9,945 nucleotides of DNA. Source: Candidatus Colwelliibacteriota bacterium. Lineage in GTDB: Bacteria; Patescibacteriota; Minisyncoccia; UBA6257; Colwellbacteraceae. Positions 1-6,191 of this stretch are shown here, one piece after another (the stretch's first letter is position 1; each line of letters opens with the position of its first letter). The stretch is taken from contig JALOAR010000019.1 of assembly GCA_023228665.1 (NCBI GenBank), positions 1-9,945 of the forward strand, read 5' to 3'. Position numbers and translations under genes: made by a program. The notes under the pieces were generated by a model. The model was not told the DNA's origin. It did no database searches and saw only the letters and a list, made by a program, of their open reading frames with translations.

Positions 1-670
1 GATGATACCGAAAAATACCACTGTTCCTACAGCAAAAACGCAAATATTTTCTACCGCCGCTGACAACCAGCCGTCAGTAGAAGTTCATGTTCTACAAGGA
101 GAACGACCTATGGCTGCTGATAATAAAACTCTTGCCAGGTTTATATTGGACGGAATACCTCCTTCGCCAAGAGGAGTTCCTCAAGTCGAAGTTTCTTTTG
201 ATATAGATGCGAACGGCATATTAAATGTTAAGGCAATAGACAAAGCGACTGGAAAGAGCCAATCCGTTAAAATTGAAGCCCAAACATCTTTATCTAAAGA
301 AGAAATAGAGCGTCTTAAAAATGAGGCTGCAGTTCATGCAGATAGCGATAAAAAGAAAAAAGATTTGATCGAAGCTAAGAATCAAGGAGAGGCTCTTGCT
401 TATTCGGCCGAAAAAGCGGTCAAGGATGCCGGTGATAAGCTTGATTCATCTATAAAATCAGAAGTAGAAGAAAAAATAAGCACTCTTCGTTCTGCCCTTG
501 GTTCGGAAGAAAAAGAAAAAATCGATTCTGCTTCTGAAGATCTTTCTGCTTCACTTCAAAAAATAGGCGAGTCTTTGTACAATGAAGGTAAGGAGCCTGA
601 ACAAAATAATGAAGAAAACAAAGGAGGAGAAAATAAGGGAGAAGGCGGAAAAGAAGGGAAAGAAGAATAA
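1..670 (+). CDS. dnaK: Chaperone DnaK (Hsp70), C-terminal part, 5' truncated by window edge
   Basis: This is the last 222 residues of the Hsp70 chaperone, which binds unfolded hydrophobic peptides and is cycled by DnaJ and GrpE in the cytoplasm. The reading frame starts at base 2; the first ATG seen is an internal Met, because the protein aligns with Hsp70s from about two-thirds of their length onward. Visible residues 1-95 are the beta substrate-binding domain, with hallmark stretches KNTTVPT (4-10), QIFSTAADNQ (14-23), HVLQGER (29-35), PRGVPQ (56-61) and FDIDANGILNV (66-76). Residues 97-195 are the helical lid, including NQGEALAYSAEK. Residues 197-222 are a low-complexity Glu/Lys/Gly/Asn tail that replaces the usual EEVD-like end. 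The nucleotide-binding domain lies upstream, outside the window. The tail DNA is shared, out of frame, with the start of the next gene. A membrane protein gene and dnaJ follow on the same strand, suggesting one transcript. Identity is very secure. Confidence 0.97.
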   Translation, partial: MIPKNTTVPTAKTQIFSTAADNQPSVEVHVLQGERPMAADNKTLARFILDGIPPSPRGVPQVEVSFDIDANGILNVKAIDKATGKSQSVKIEAQTSLSKEEIERLKNEAAVHADSDKKKKDLIEAKNQGEALAYSAEKAVKDAGDKLDSSIKSEVEEKISTLRSALGSEEKEKIDSASEDLSASLQKIGESLYNEGKEPEQNNEENKGGENKGEGGKEGKEE

Positions 671-1661
671 GTTTTTCCGCGAAGATATATCCCTTAAAAA
701 ACCCGAAGACGCCGAAGCAGACTATTCGCTATGGAAGATAATAGCCGTTATTACTGTAACGGCTGCTTCCGCCGCGCTTTTCGGAATGACCTTATCTCAT
801 CAGTTTTCCCTTTCCAGAGTTTTTGGAGCAGGTTTGCTATTCGCTGCGTTTATAACCATTCAGCCTTTACTTATTAAAGATAGGAATAAAATATTATTTT
901 CTGTTTTTCTTTCAGTTATTTCGTTATTCTTGCCATTATTTTTATCTGATATTCCGTTTTTCTCCCCTGTATTCTTTTCAGTAATGGTTGCCTCTTTTCT
1001 TTTTTTGGTTTGGGGGCAATTATCCGGAAAGGAAGAACTTGATAACGCTCTGCGTATCAGATTCTCAAAGCTGTCTGGAAGAGTTCTCTCTAAATCCCTT
1101 ACCGCGATAGCTCTCACGGCAGCGATTGTTTTTGGTTGGAGCTTTAACATAAATACTCTCTTCTCGGAAAAATTTATCAATAGCATTATTGATATATCCA
1201 AGCCGATAATTGGTTATTATGTTCCAAATTTTGATCCAGCTATGAATTTTCGCGATTTTTTAGCCGTTTCAGCAAAACAATCGCTTGCAGGAAATAATGT
1301 CGTTGAATTTAATCTTATGCCGGAAACTCTTAAAAATCAGCTCATTAATCAAACGGTAGAAAATTCTAGAAGGTCTCTTGAAAATAATTTTGGAATTAAT
1401 ATAGACCTTAATCTTTCGTTTTCTGAAAATTTAAGAAATGCAATAACCGAGAAATTAAAAGATCCCGCCTCGTTGATACCGGCTGATCATCTTTCTATCG
1501 CTGCAGCAATTGTCATCTTCCTTATTGCTCGGGGAACGTTATGGATTTTTTCTTGGCTTGTTGCGGCACTGTCTTTCTTTGTGTATCAAACTCTCCTTGC
1601 TATCAGTTTTGCAGAAGTTACTCTTGAAACCAGAAGTAAGGAAGTTGTTTTATTGAAGTAA
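609..1661 (+). CDS. Hypothetical multi-pass membrane protein between dnaK and dnaJ
   Basis: I do not recognise the family. The start at 609 (350 aa) is preferred because AAGGAG lies at 590-595, 13 nt upstream, which is a loose spacing. An in-frame ATG at 582 would add nine residues but has no ribosome binding site. Residues 1-32 are very Lys/Glu-rich and presumably cytoplasmic. By eye, hydrophobic spans lie near 42-60, 71-88, 95-112, 118-136 and 162-178. A roughly 115-residue polar segment (180-290) follows, then one or two more spans at 294-335 and a short charged tail. The polar segment has no Cys and no enzymatic motif I can name. The first 62 nt overlap dnaK in a different frame, and the stop is 7 nt before the dnaJ start, so translational coupling within a dnaK-orf-dnaJ transcript is likely. 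Whether it works with the chaperones or is merely carried along cannot be told. That it is a real gene is well supported by length, spacing and its coherent membrane pattern. Confidence 0.85.
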   Translation: MKKTKEEKIREKAEKKGKKNKFFREDISLKKPEDAEADYSLWKIIAVITVTAASAALFGMTLSHQFSLSRVFGAGLLFAAFITIQPLLIKDRNKILFSVFLSVISLFLPLFLSDIPFFSPVFFSVMVASFLFLVWGQLSGKEELDNALRIRFSKLSGRVLSKSLTAIALTAAIVFGWSFNINTLFSEKFINSIIDISKPIIGYYVPNFDPAMNFRDFLAVSAKQSLAGNNVVEFNLMPETLKNQLINQTVENSRRSLENNFGINIDLNLSFSENLRNAITEKLKDPASLIPADHLSIAAAIVIFLIARGTLWIFSWLVAALSFFVYQTLLAISFAEVTLETRSKEVVLLK

Positions 1662-1668
1662 CGAAAAA

Positions 1669-2736
1669 ATGAAAAAAAATTATTATGACGTCCTTGGCGT
1701 CTCTAAAAACGCTTCGGACGAAGAAATAAAAAAAGCATATAGAAAACTTGCTCATAAATATCACCCTGATAAGCCCGGTGGCGATACGGATAGGTTCAAG
1801 GAAATAAGCGAGGCTTATCAGATTCTTTCTGACAAATCCAAAAGGGCTCAATATAATCAGTTTGGCAGTACCTTTGAAGGCAATAGCAATCCGTTCGGAG
1901 GCTTTAATAATGGTGGCATTAATTTTGATTTTGGCAATGTTGATTTTGGCGACCTCGGCGATATCTTTGAGGGAATATTTGGCGGAATGGCAGGCGGAGC
2001 CGGCGCCCGAAGGCCTATGAGGAGGAAGGGCTCTGATATTGAAACTGTAGTCAGCATATCTCTTGAAGATGCCGTAAAAGGAATAAAAATACCTGTTTCT
2101 TTTAAGACTTTTGTTGTTTGCCCGGAGTGCAACGGCAAAGGAGCTGATATTTCTAAAGGTTTTTCAAAATGTCATGTTTGCGGCGGCTCTGGAGAAGTAA
2201 GAGAAGCTAAAAGGACTATTCTTGGCACTTTTTCTAGAATATCGGTATGCAAAGAATGTAGAGGTACGGGAGAATTGCCGAAATCTCCCTGTAAGAAATG
2301 CGATGCTTCTGGAAGAATTAGGGGAGAGCGCAAGATAGATGTTGATATTAATCCGGGTGTCTTAAATGGTCAGATAATTAAAATAAAGGGAATGGGAGAA
2401 GCTGGTGAAAAAGGCACCGAAGCCGGAGATCTTTATGTAAGGGTTAAAGTTCTTCCTCATAAAAAATTTATCAGGCAAGGAGATGACCTTATTATTTTGA
2501 AAGAAGTTAAATTTTCTGACATTATTCTCGGCAATAAAATTATGGTTGAAACTATACGAGGAGAAAATGTCGAATTAAAAGTTTCTCCGGGGGAAAGCAT
2601 TCGCAAGGAGATTAGAATAAAGGGAAAAGGAGCAACTAATAAAGGCGACTTAGTTGTTCTTCTCGATGTTAAAATACCTCCAAAAATGAGCTCCAAAGCT
2701 AAAAAAGCACTTGAAGAATTAGGGGGTGAGTGGTAG
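1669..2736 (+). CDS. dnaJ: Chaperone DnaJ (Hsp40, type A)
   Basis: This is the J-domain co-chaperone that delivers clients to DnaK and stimulates its ATPase. It has 355 aa, close to the usual 370-380. The J domain is residues 1-66, with the essential HPD at 32-34 in YHPDKPGGD and the helix IV segment AQYNQFG (60-66). The Gly/Phe-rich linker spans about 67-110. Four zinc-binding repeats follow: CPECNGKG (151-158), CHVCGGSG (168-175), CKECRGTG (194-201) and CKKCDASG (208-215). All eight Cys are present; the fourth repeat has Ala for the first Gly of CxxCxGxG. The C-terminal client-binding domains run from about 220 to 335, with GQIIKIKGMGEAG and GDLYVRVKV recognisable. The ATG is 7 nt after the upstream stop and has no Shine-Dalgarno, so reinitiation or coupling is likely. 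Gene order after dnaK fits the classic chaperone operon, interrupted here by one membrane protein gene. The stop is TAG, whereas all other stops in the window are TAA. Confidence 0.98.
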   Translation: MKKNYYDVLGVSKNASDEEIKKAYRKLAHKYHPDKPGGDTDRFKEISEAYQILSDKSKRAQYNQFGSTFEGNSNPFGGFNNGGINFDFGNVDFGDLGDIFEGIFGGMAGGAGARRPMRRKGSDIETVVSISLEDAVKGIKIPVSFKTFVVCPECNGKGADISKGFSKCHVCGGSGEVREAKRTILGTFSRISVCKECRGTGELPKSPCKKCDASGRIRGERKIDVDINPGVLNGQIIKIKGMGEAGEKGTEAGDLYVRVKVLPHKKFIRQGDDLIILKEVKFSDIILGNKIMVETIRGENVELKVSPGESIRKEIRIKGKGATNKGDLVVLLDVKIPPKMSSKAKKALEELGGEW

Positions 2737-2780
2737 GATTTTTCTGGAACTGTTTCATGTATTTGAAGCAGGCTTAAAAT

Positions 2781-2852
2781 CCGCCCGTAACTCAATGGTA
2801 GAGTAGCTGCCTTTTAAGCAGAAAGTTGAAGGTTCGAGTCCTTCCGGGCGGA
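2781..2852 (+). tRNA. tRNA-Lys(UUU)
   Basis: A full cloverleaf can be drawn. The acceptor stem is CCGCCCG (2781-2787) with CGGGCGG (2845-2851), discriminator A2852. T8 and A9 are followed by D stem ACTC/GAGT (2790-2793 with 2801-2804) around a 7-nt loop containing GG. The anticodon stem is 2806-2810 with 2818-2822, where G2806 faces A2822 as a mismatch at the outer pair. The loop CTTTTAA has anticodon TTT at 2813-2815, reading Lys codons. The variable region is 2823-2827. The T stem is GAAGG/CCTTC (2828-2832 with 2840-2844) around TTCGAGT. The C1-G72 pair is unusual for an elongator tRNA-Lys, which normally starts with G. CCA is not encoded; CAA follows the discriminator. It lies 44 nt after dnaJ on the same strand with no convincing promoter of its own, so it may be processed from the dnaJ transcript. 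Confidence 0.95.
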
Positions 2853-2881
2853 CAAGAAATCTTATGATTTCTTAGTCCGTT
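2835..2881 (+). repeat. Direct repeat copy 1: tRNA T-arm/acceptor 3' half plus downstream hairpin
   Basis: This 47-nt segment starts in the tRNA T loop and runs 29 nt past the tRNA. It recurs at 2991-3038. By hand alignment, 42 of 48 columns agree, including an unbroken 23-nt identity (2859-2881 with 3016-3038). The differences are the three bases 2845-2847 of the acceptor stem and a short indel-bearing patch near 2857. A duplicated tRNA 3' end is what site-specific integration into a tRNA leaves behind, but it could equally be a local duplication. Confidence 0.85.
2849..2879 (+). other. Long hairpin overlapping the tRNA 3' end
   Basis: CGGAC (2849-2853) pairs with GTCCG (2875-2879), and AAGAAATC (2854-2861) pairs with GATTTCTT (2866-2873). 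This makes 13 pairs around a TTAT loop with one bulged A at 2874. The lower stem uses the last acceptor bases of the tRNA, so the hairpin competes with the cloverleaf and could affect 3' processing. There is no T run after it, so an intrinsic terminator is unlikely. Confidence 0.6.
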
Positions 2882-2990
2882 AAAGATAATTGAAGGACGA
2901 GAACACCGGACTGAAGGTTTTTCAGCAGAAAAACCAAGGGAGGGGAGCCTGAAACAAATTCTAAGCGACGGCGAAGAATTTAGTAGAAGG
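2882..2990 (+). other. Non-coding segment between the repeats with several stem-loops; possible structured RNA
   Basis: There is no plausible gene here. Pairings found by eye are: GGTTTTT/AAAAACC (2916-2922 with 2929-2935, 6-nt loop); AAATTCT/AGAATTT (2956-2962 with 2975-2981, 12-nt loop); TAGAAGG/CCTTCTA (2984-2990 with 2996-3002); and an alternative long-range GAAGGAC/GTCCTTC (2892-2898 with 2994-3000) that would enclose the first two as a multi-branch junction. CGGACT (2907-2912) could also pair with AGTCCG (2874-2879). I found no RNase P, SRP, tmRNA or riboswitch core that I recognise. It could be a small RNA, a secD leader, or the scar of a tRNA duplication. Confidence 0.35.
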
Positions 2991-3038
2991 CGAGTCCTTC
3001 TATGCGGACAAGCGTATCTTATGATTTCTTAGTCCGTT
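2991..3038 (+). repeat. Direct repeat copy 2: tRNA 3'-end-like fragment plus hairpin sequence
   Basis: This is the second copy of the repeat at 2835-2881, offset by 156-157 nt. It keeps CGAGTCCTTC of the T arm and GCGGACAAG, but the acceptor bases are changed from CGG to TAT. It has no matching 5' acceptor strand or anticodon arm upstream, so it cannot be a functional tRNA. It ends 26 nt before the secD start. Confidence 0.85.
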
Positions 3039-3064
3039 GCGGATATTCCTAATTTCTATAAAAT

Positions 3065-4366
3065 ATGAAAAATAAAATATTATTTCTTCTTGCAGTTTTA
3101 GTGGTGGGTCTTTCAGCTGTGTTTTTTGCTTTGCCAAAAAGCCAGACTGGTATTGCCGGCTTAGATATGCCGGATGTTTTTTTAAACAGGTATATGCCTT
3201 GGAGGCTCGGTCTTGATCTGGTAGGCGGTACGGCTCTTACATATGATGTTGACTTATTAGGCGTTGAAAAATCTGACGTTGATGTTGTTTTGAACGGATT
3301 AAAGGATGTTATTGAAAAAAGGATAAACCTATATGGCGTTTCCGAGCCAAGGCTTCGAGTAGTTGAAAAAGGAGATAAAAAACAGCTTCTTGTAGAGCTT
3401 GCCGGCATAAAAGAGATAGGCGATGCTGTAAAAGAAATAGGTGAAACTCCTTATCTTGATTTTAGAGAGGGCTGTACTTTTTCTGAAGATGCGCTTGAAT
3501 GCATGACAACCGGCCTTTCTGGAAGACATGTTGAAAAAGCTACCCTAGCAATCAGTTCTCAAGGCGTATCTGTCCCTGTCGTAGAGCTTGAATTTAATGA
3601 AGAGGGGGCTCGCCTTTTTGAAGAAATAACAGAAAGAAACGTCGGCGAAGTAGTTGCTATTTTTCTTGATAATAATTTAATAGAGGCTCCTGTCGTTTCT
3701 GAAAAGATTGTAGGAGGCAAAGCGCAGATATCCGGAGAGGGAATAACTTTAGAATCAGCAAAAATTCTTGTTGAGAGATTCAACGCTGGAGCTTTATCTG
3801 CTCCGATAAAGCTTGCTAATCAGCGCACGGTAAATGCTACTGCCGCGGAAGATTCCCTTAATAGGATAATTCTTGCGGGATTTGCGGGCTTGGTGCTAAT
3901 CGTGCTTTTTATGATCGGCTATTACAGAGGCTGGGGGCTTATTGCTTCGCTTGCTCTGATTTTCTATGTTGCTTTTACTCTCGCTGTATTCAAGCTTATT
4001 CCCGGATTTGCAATGACTCTCGCGGGCATAACCGGTTTCGTGCTTTCAATCGGAGCAGCTGTTGACGCTAATATTCTTATATTTGAAAGGGCTAAGGAAG
4101 AAATAAAGAAAGGAGTTGATAAGCTCTCTGCGGTAGAATCCGGCTTTAGGTTTGCTTGGAGTTCTATTCGCGATTCCAATATAAGTACCATCATAACATC
4201 TCTCATCCTTTACTTGTTTACTACTAGCTTTGTTAAAGGCTTTGCCCTTACCTTGATGGTTGGTATTATCATCAATCTCGCAACCACATTTTTGGTTACC
4301 AGAAATCTTCTAAGGGTTTTTATATCTTCAAATAAAGCAAAAATTATTTCAGAAAAATCCAAATAA
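3065..4366 (+). CDS. secD: Protein translocase subunit SecD
   Basis: SecD pairs with SecF in the inner membrane and uses the proton motive force to help SecYEG/SecA release exported proteins. At 433 aa it is shorter than many SecDs (E. coli about 615), mainly in the extracytoplasmic P1 region. Residues 4-22 form the first membrane span. WRLGLDLVGGT (46-56) is the conserved D1 motif at the start of P1. Five further spans fall near 266-286, 289-312, 314-338, 372-393 and 395-418. GAAVDANILIFER (330-342) is the D4 motif, with the proton-path Asp at 334. Two Cys nine residues apart (137 and 146) sit in P1 and might form a disulfide. There is no Shine-Dalgarno; an AT-rich TATAAAAT directly abuts the ATG. 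secF follows after 1 nt. The structured repeat region lies just upstream and may be part of its leader. The RND-type fold makes identification firm. Confidence 0.97.
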   Translation: MKNKILFLLAVLVVGLSAVFFALPKSQTGIAGLDMPDVFLNRYMPWRLGLDLVGGTALTYDVDLLGVEKSDVDVVLNGLKDVIEKRINLYGVSEPRLRVVEKGDKKQLLVELAGIKEIGDAVKEIGETPYLDFREGCTFSEDALECMTTGLSGRHVEKATLAISSQGVSVPVVELEFNEEGARLFEEITERNVGEVVAIFLDNNLIEAPVVSEKIVGGKAQISGEGITLESAKILVERFNAGALSAPIKLANQRTVNATAAEDSLNRIILAGFAGLVLIVLFMIGYYRGWGLIASLALIFYVAFTLAVFKLIPGFAMTLAGITGFVLSIGAAVDANILIFERAKEEIKKGVDKLSAVESGFRFAWSSIRDSNISTIITSLILYLFTTSFVKGFALTLMVGIIINLATTFLVTRNLLRVFISSNKAKIISEKSK

Positions 4367-4367
4367 A

Positions 4368-5273
4368 ATGAAATTGAACATTATAGGAAATAAAAAATGG
4401 TTTTTAGCTCTTTCAGGCCTATTTGTCGCGTTAGCTATTGTCTCAATAAGCGTATTCGGTTTTAACCTTGGTATTGATTTTAAAAGCGGTTCGATGTGGC
4501 AGGTTAAAGTTCCCGGGGCAGACGAAAGGATAATTCGCGATTTTGCCGTGAATGAGCTTGAGATTGATCCGATAGTGTCTTATGACGGCAACTCGGGATC
4601 TTACTCTTTAATATTTAAAGAAATATCAGAAGAAGAACACGTTAAAATGAAAGAAGCTCTTATCTCCCGTTTTTCCGAAGCTTCCGAACTTGATTTTGGT
4701 ACTACTTCTCCCTCTATATCTTCAGAGCTTAGGGATAAGGCTGTATGGGTGATAATCCTAGTTCTTTTAGTTATAGCTTTTTATGTGGCTTTTGCTTTTC
4801 GCAAAGTATCTTGGCCGGTAAAATCATTTAAATATGGCATTGCCGCGCTTATTGCTCTGGCACACGATGTTGTTATAGCTGCGGGATTTTTTGTTCTTAT
4901 AGGCCATTTAAACGGTATAGCTATAGACACTTATTTCATAGTTGCCCTCCTTACAGTTGCCGGTTTTTCAGTTCAAGACACGATAGTTGTCTTCGATAGA
5001 ATAAGAGAAAATTTGCTAGGTCATAAAGGAAAAATCGATCTTTCCGAAATTATAAATCGCAGCATTAATGAAATAATTGTCAGATCGGTTAATACTTCAG
5101 TATCAACTATGCTTGCTCTTGGGGCGGTAGCTTATCTCGGCCCGGTTTCCGTAAAATATTTTGCTCTTACAATGATAGTAGGAATATTCTTCGGAACTTA
5201 CTCTTCTTTATTCATCGCAGGCCCTCTTCTTACGATCTGGCACAAAATTGGATCGCGTGAAATTGCAAAATAA
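4368..5273 (+). CDS. secF: Protein translocase subunit SecF
   Basis: SecF is the second half of the SecDF complex of the Sec export pathway. Its 301 aa is the normal length. Residues 11-31 form the first span. LGIDFKSGSMW (34-44) is the conserved motif opening the short extracytoplasmic domain (to about 122). Spans follow near 125-143, 155-178, 187-209, 246-262 and 265-289. GFSVQDTIVVFDRIREN (199-215) is the family signature, with the conserved Asp at 204; it has Gln where many SecFs carry Asn. The gene starts 1 nt after the secD stop without a Shine-Dalgarno, so translation is almost certainly coupled. An 83-nt spacer with a new promoter follows, marking the end of this unit. I saw no T-rich hairpin terminator after it. 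Confidence 0.97.
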   Translation: MKLNIIGNKKWFLALSGLFVALAIVSISVFGFNLGIDFKSGSMWQVKVPGADERIIRDFAVNELEIDPIVSYDGNSGSYSLIFKEISEEEHVKMKEALISRFSEASELDFGTTSPSISSELRDKAVWVIILVLLVIAFYVAFAFRKVSWPVKSFKYGIAALIALAHDVVIAAGFFVLIGHLNGIAIDTYFIVALLTVAGFSVQDTIVVFDRIRENLLGHKGKIDLSEIINRSINEIIVRSVNTSVSTMLALGAVAYLGPVSVKYFALTMIVGIFFGTYSSLFIAGPLLTIWHKIGSREIAK

Positions 5274-5321
5274 ATATTTTAAATTAGTAGCCTCAACGCT
5301 TTAATATAATCTCTAACGAGG

Positions 5322-5350
5322 TTGACATAAATTTTAAAAAGTTGTAATAT
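5322..5350 (+). promoter_or_regulatory. Sigma70-type promoter giving a predicted leaderless transcript
   Basis: The -35 box is a perfect TTGACA (5322-5327). It is followed by exactly 17 nt and a near-consensus -10 box TAATAT (5345-5350). Six nucleotides (CAAAAG) separate the -10 from the ATG at 5357, so the expected +1 is the A of the start codon. This is the best promoter in the window and likely drives the three genes to 8967. Confidence 0.8.
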
Positions 5351-5356
5351 CAAAAG

Positions 5357-6184
5357 ATGCATCTTTCTGCTTTAAATTTGGAAAAATTAATAGAGAAAGT
5401 AATTAATGACGCTAATTTTGATGCGCGAAGTTCCAATATTTTAAGAAAAAGATTTGGCCTTGAAACGCCAAAAACGGCAACCTTGCAGCAGCTTGGCGCC
5501 AAATATGGAATAACTAGAGAAAGAGTCCGTCAGCTTGAAGCACAGGCTGTTTCCCAAATAAGAAAAGGCATTGAATCTTTTGAAGAGGCTCAAGCTTTGA
5601 AAAATTTTGCCGAAGACCACCTTTCTCGTATCGGAGGCTTGCGCAAGGATGATACTTTTATGGAAGAGCTTCATATTGTTACTGAAGCAAATGAAGAAAA
5701 GGGAATTTTTGGAAATAAAGCTCGCTTTATATTTAAGATATTAAAGTATCCTTATTTTTCTGGAGAGAATGATTTTTTCCACAGTTTTTGGTATGTCGAT
5801 AAAGGCGCTAAAAATAAAATGGAAATTATCCACAAGGATATTGTTAAAAAGTTAAAGAAAGTTGAGCATTTTGAAGAAATTTTTCGCGAGGCTGTTAAGC
5901 CTCACAATATACCGGAAAGTATTGCCGCTAATTATCTCTCCGTATCCAAAAAAATTGGCATCGGCCCCTATGGAGATATAGGCCTTAGCCACTGGGAAGA
6001 GATTAATCCAAAAACGGTTCGCGCCAAAGCTTTTCTTTTGCTTAAGAAAACCGGCGACCCTATGCATTTTACGGAAATTGCCAAGTTTATAGACAGCCAT
6101 GCCCCAACCGTTCATAACGAGCTTATCAAAGATCCTCGTTTTGTTCTTATGGGTCGCGGAACTTACGGTCTTAAGTTAAAATAA
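5357..6184 (+). CDS. Sigma-70 region 4 / HARE-HTH domain protein (DNA-binding, transcription-related)
   Basis: This 275-aa protein joins two transcription modules. Residues 26-72 match sigma-70 region 4: ILRKRFGLETPKTATLQQLG leads into the helix-turn-helix GITRERVRQLEAQA (51-64), the part that contacts -35 elements. Residues 222-275 resemble the HARE-HTH domain shared with RNA polymerase delta subunits: KAFLLLKK, MHFTEIAKFI, then a HNELIKDPRFVLMGRGTYGLK ending of the delta type. The middle (about 80-215) is charged and without a motif I know. There is no region 2 for -10 melting, so it cannot be an ordinary sigma factor; a regulator or RNA-polymerase accessory is more likely. The start is fixed by the promoter: the predicted transcript begins at this ATG, and no Shine-Dalgarno exists. 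Similar proteins seem common in CPR genomes (recalled, not checked). It lies 7 nt before the next gene, suggesting an operon with the ATPase pair. Domain calls are firm; the role is inferred. Confidence 0.9.
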   Translation: MHLSALNLEKLIEKVINDANFDARSSNILRKRFGLETPKTATLQQLGAKYGITRERVRQLEAQAVSQIRKGIESFEEAQALKNFAEDHLSRIGGLRKDDTFMEELHIVTEANEEKGIFGNKARFIFKILKYPYFSGENDFFHSFWYVDKGAKNKMEIIHKDIVKKLKKVEHFEEIFREAVKPHNIPESIAANYLSVSKKIGIGPYGDIGLSHWEEINPKTVRAKAFLLLKKTGDPMHFTEIAKFIDSHAPTVHNELIKDPRFVLMGRGTYGLKLK

Positions 6185-6191
6185 GATAGTT

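Noticed and set aside
582..608. Upstream ATG at 582 as start of the membrane protein
   Set aside because: There is no ribosome binding site before it and it would lengthen the overlap with dnaK; the ATG at 609 has AAGGAG upstream. It cannot be fully excluded.
860..1201. Minus-strand open frame of 113 codons opposite the membrane protein gene
   Set aside because: It is antisense to a coherent membrane protein, and its product is low-complexity Asn/Lys/Glu without a domain or promoter. The same holds for the other minus-strand frames across the window.
2849..2881. Intrinsic terminator after tRNA-Lys
   Set aside because: The hairpin is strong but is followed by AGTCCGTTAAAG with no T run, and its lower stem uses tRNA bases.
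2984..3008. Second tRNA gene suggested by a T-arm-like hairpin and acceptor-like end
   Set aside because: The T loop is only 5 nt, and there is no 5' acceptor strand, D arm or anticodon arm. It is treated as a duplicated 3' fragment.
3037..3064. Promoter for secD (TTGCGG with TATAAA or TAAAAT next to the ATG)
   Set aside because: The -10 candidates would put the transcription start downstream of the ATG, and the spacing to TTGCGG is short (14-16 nt). No alternative start codon rescues it.
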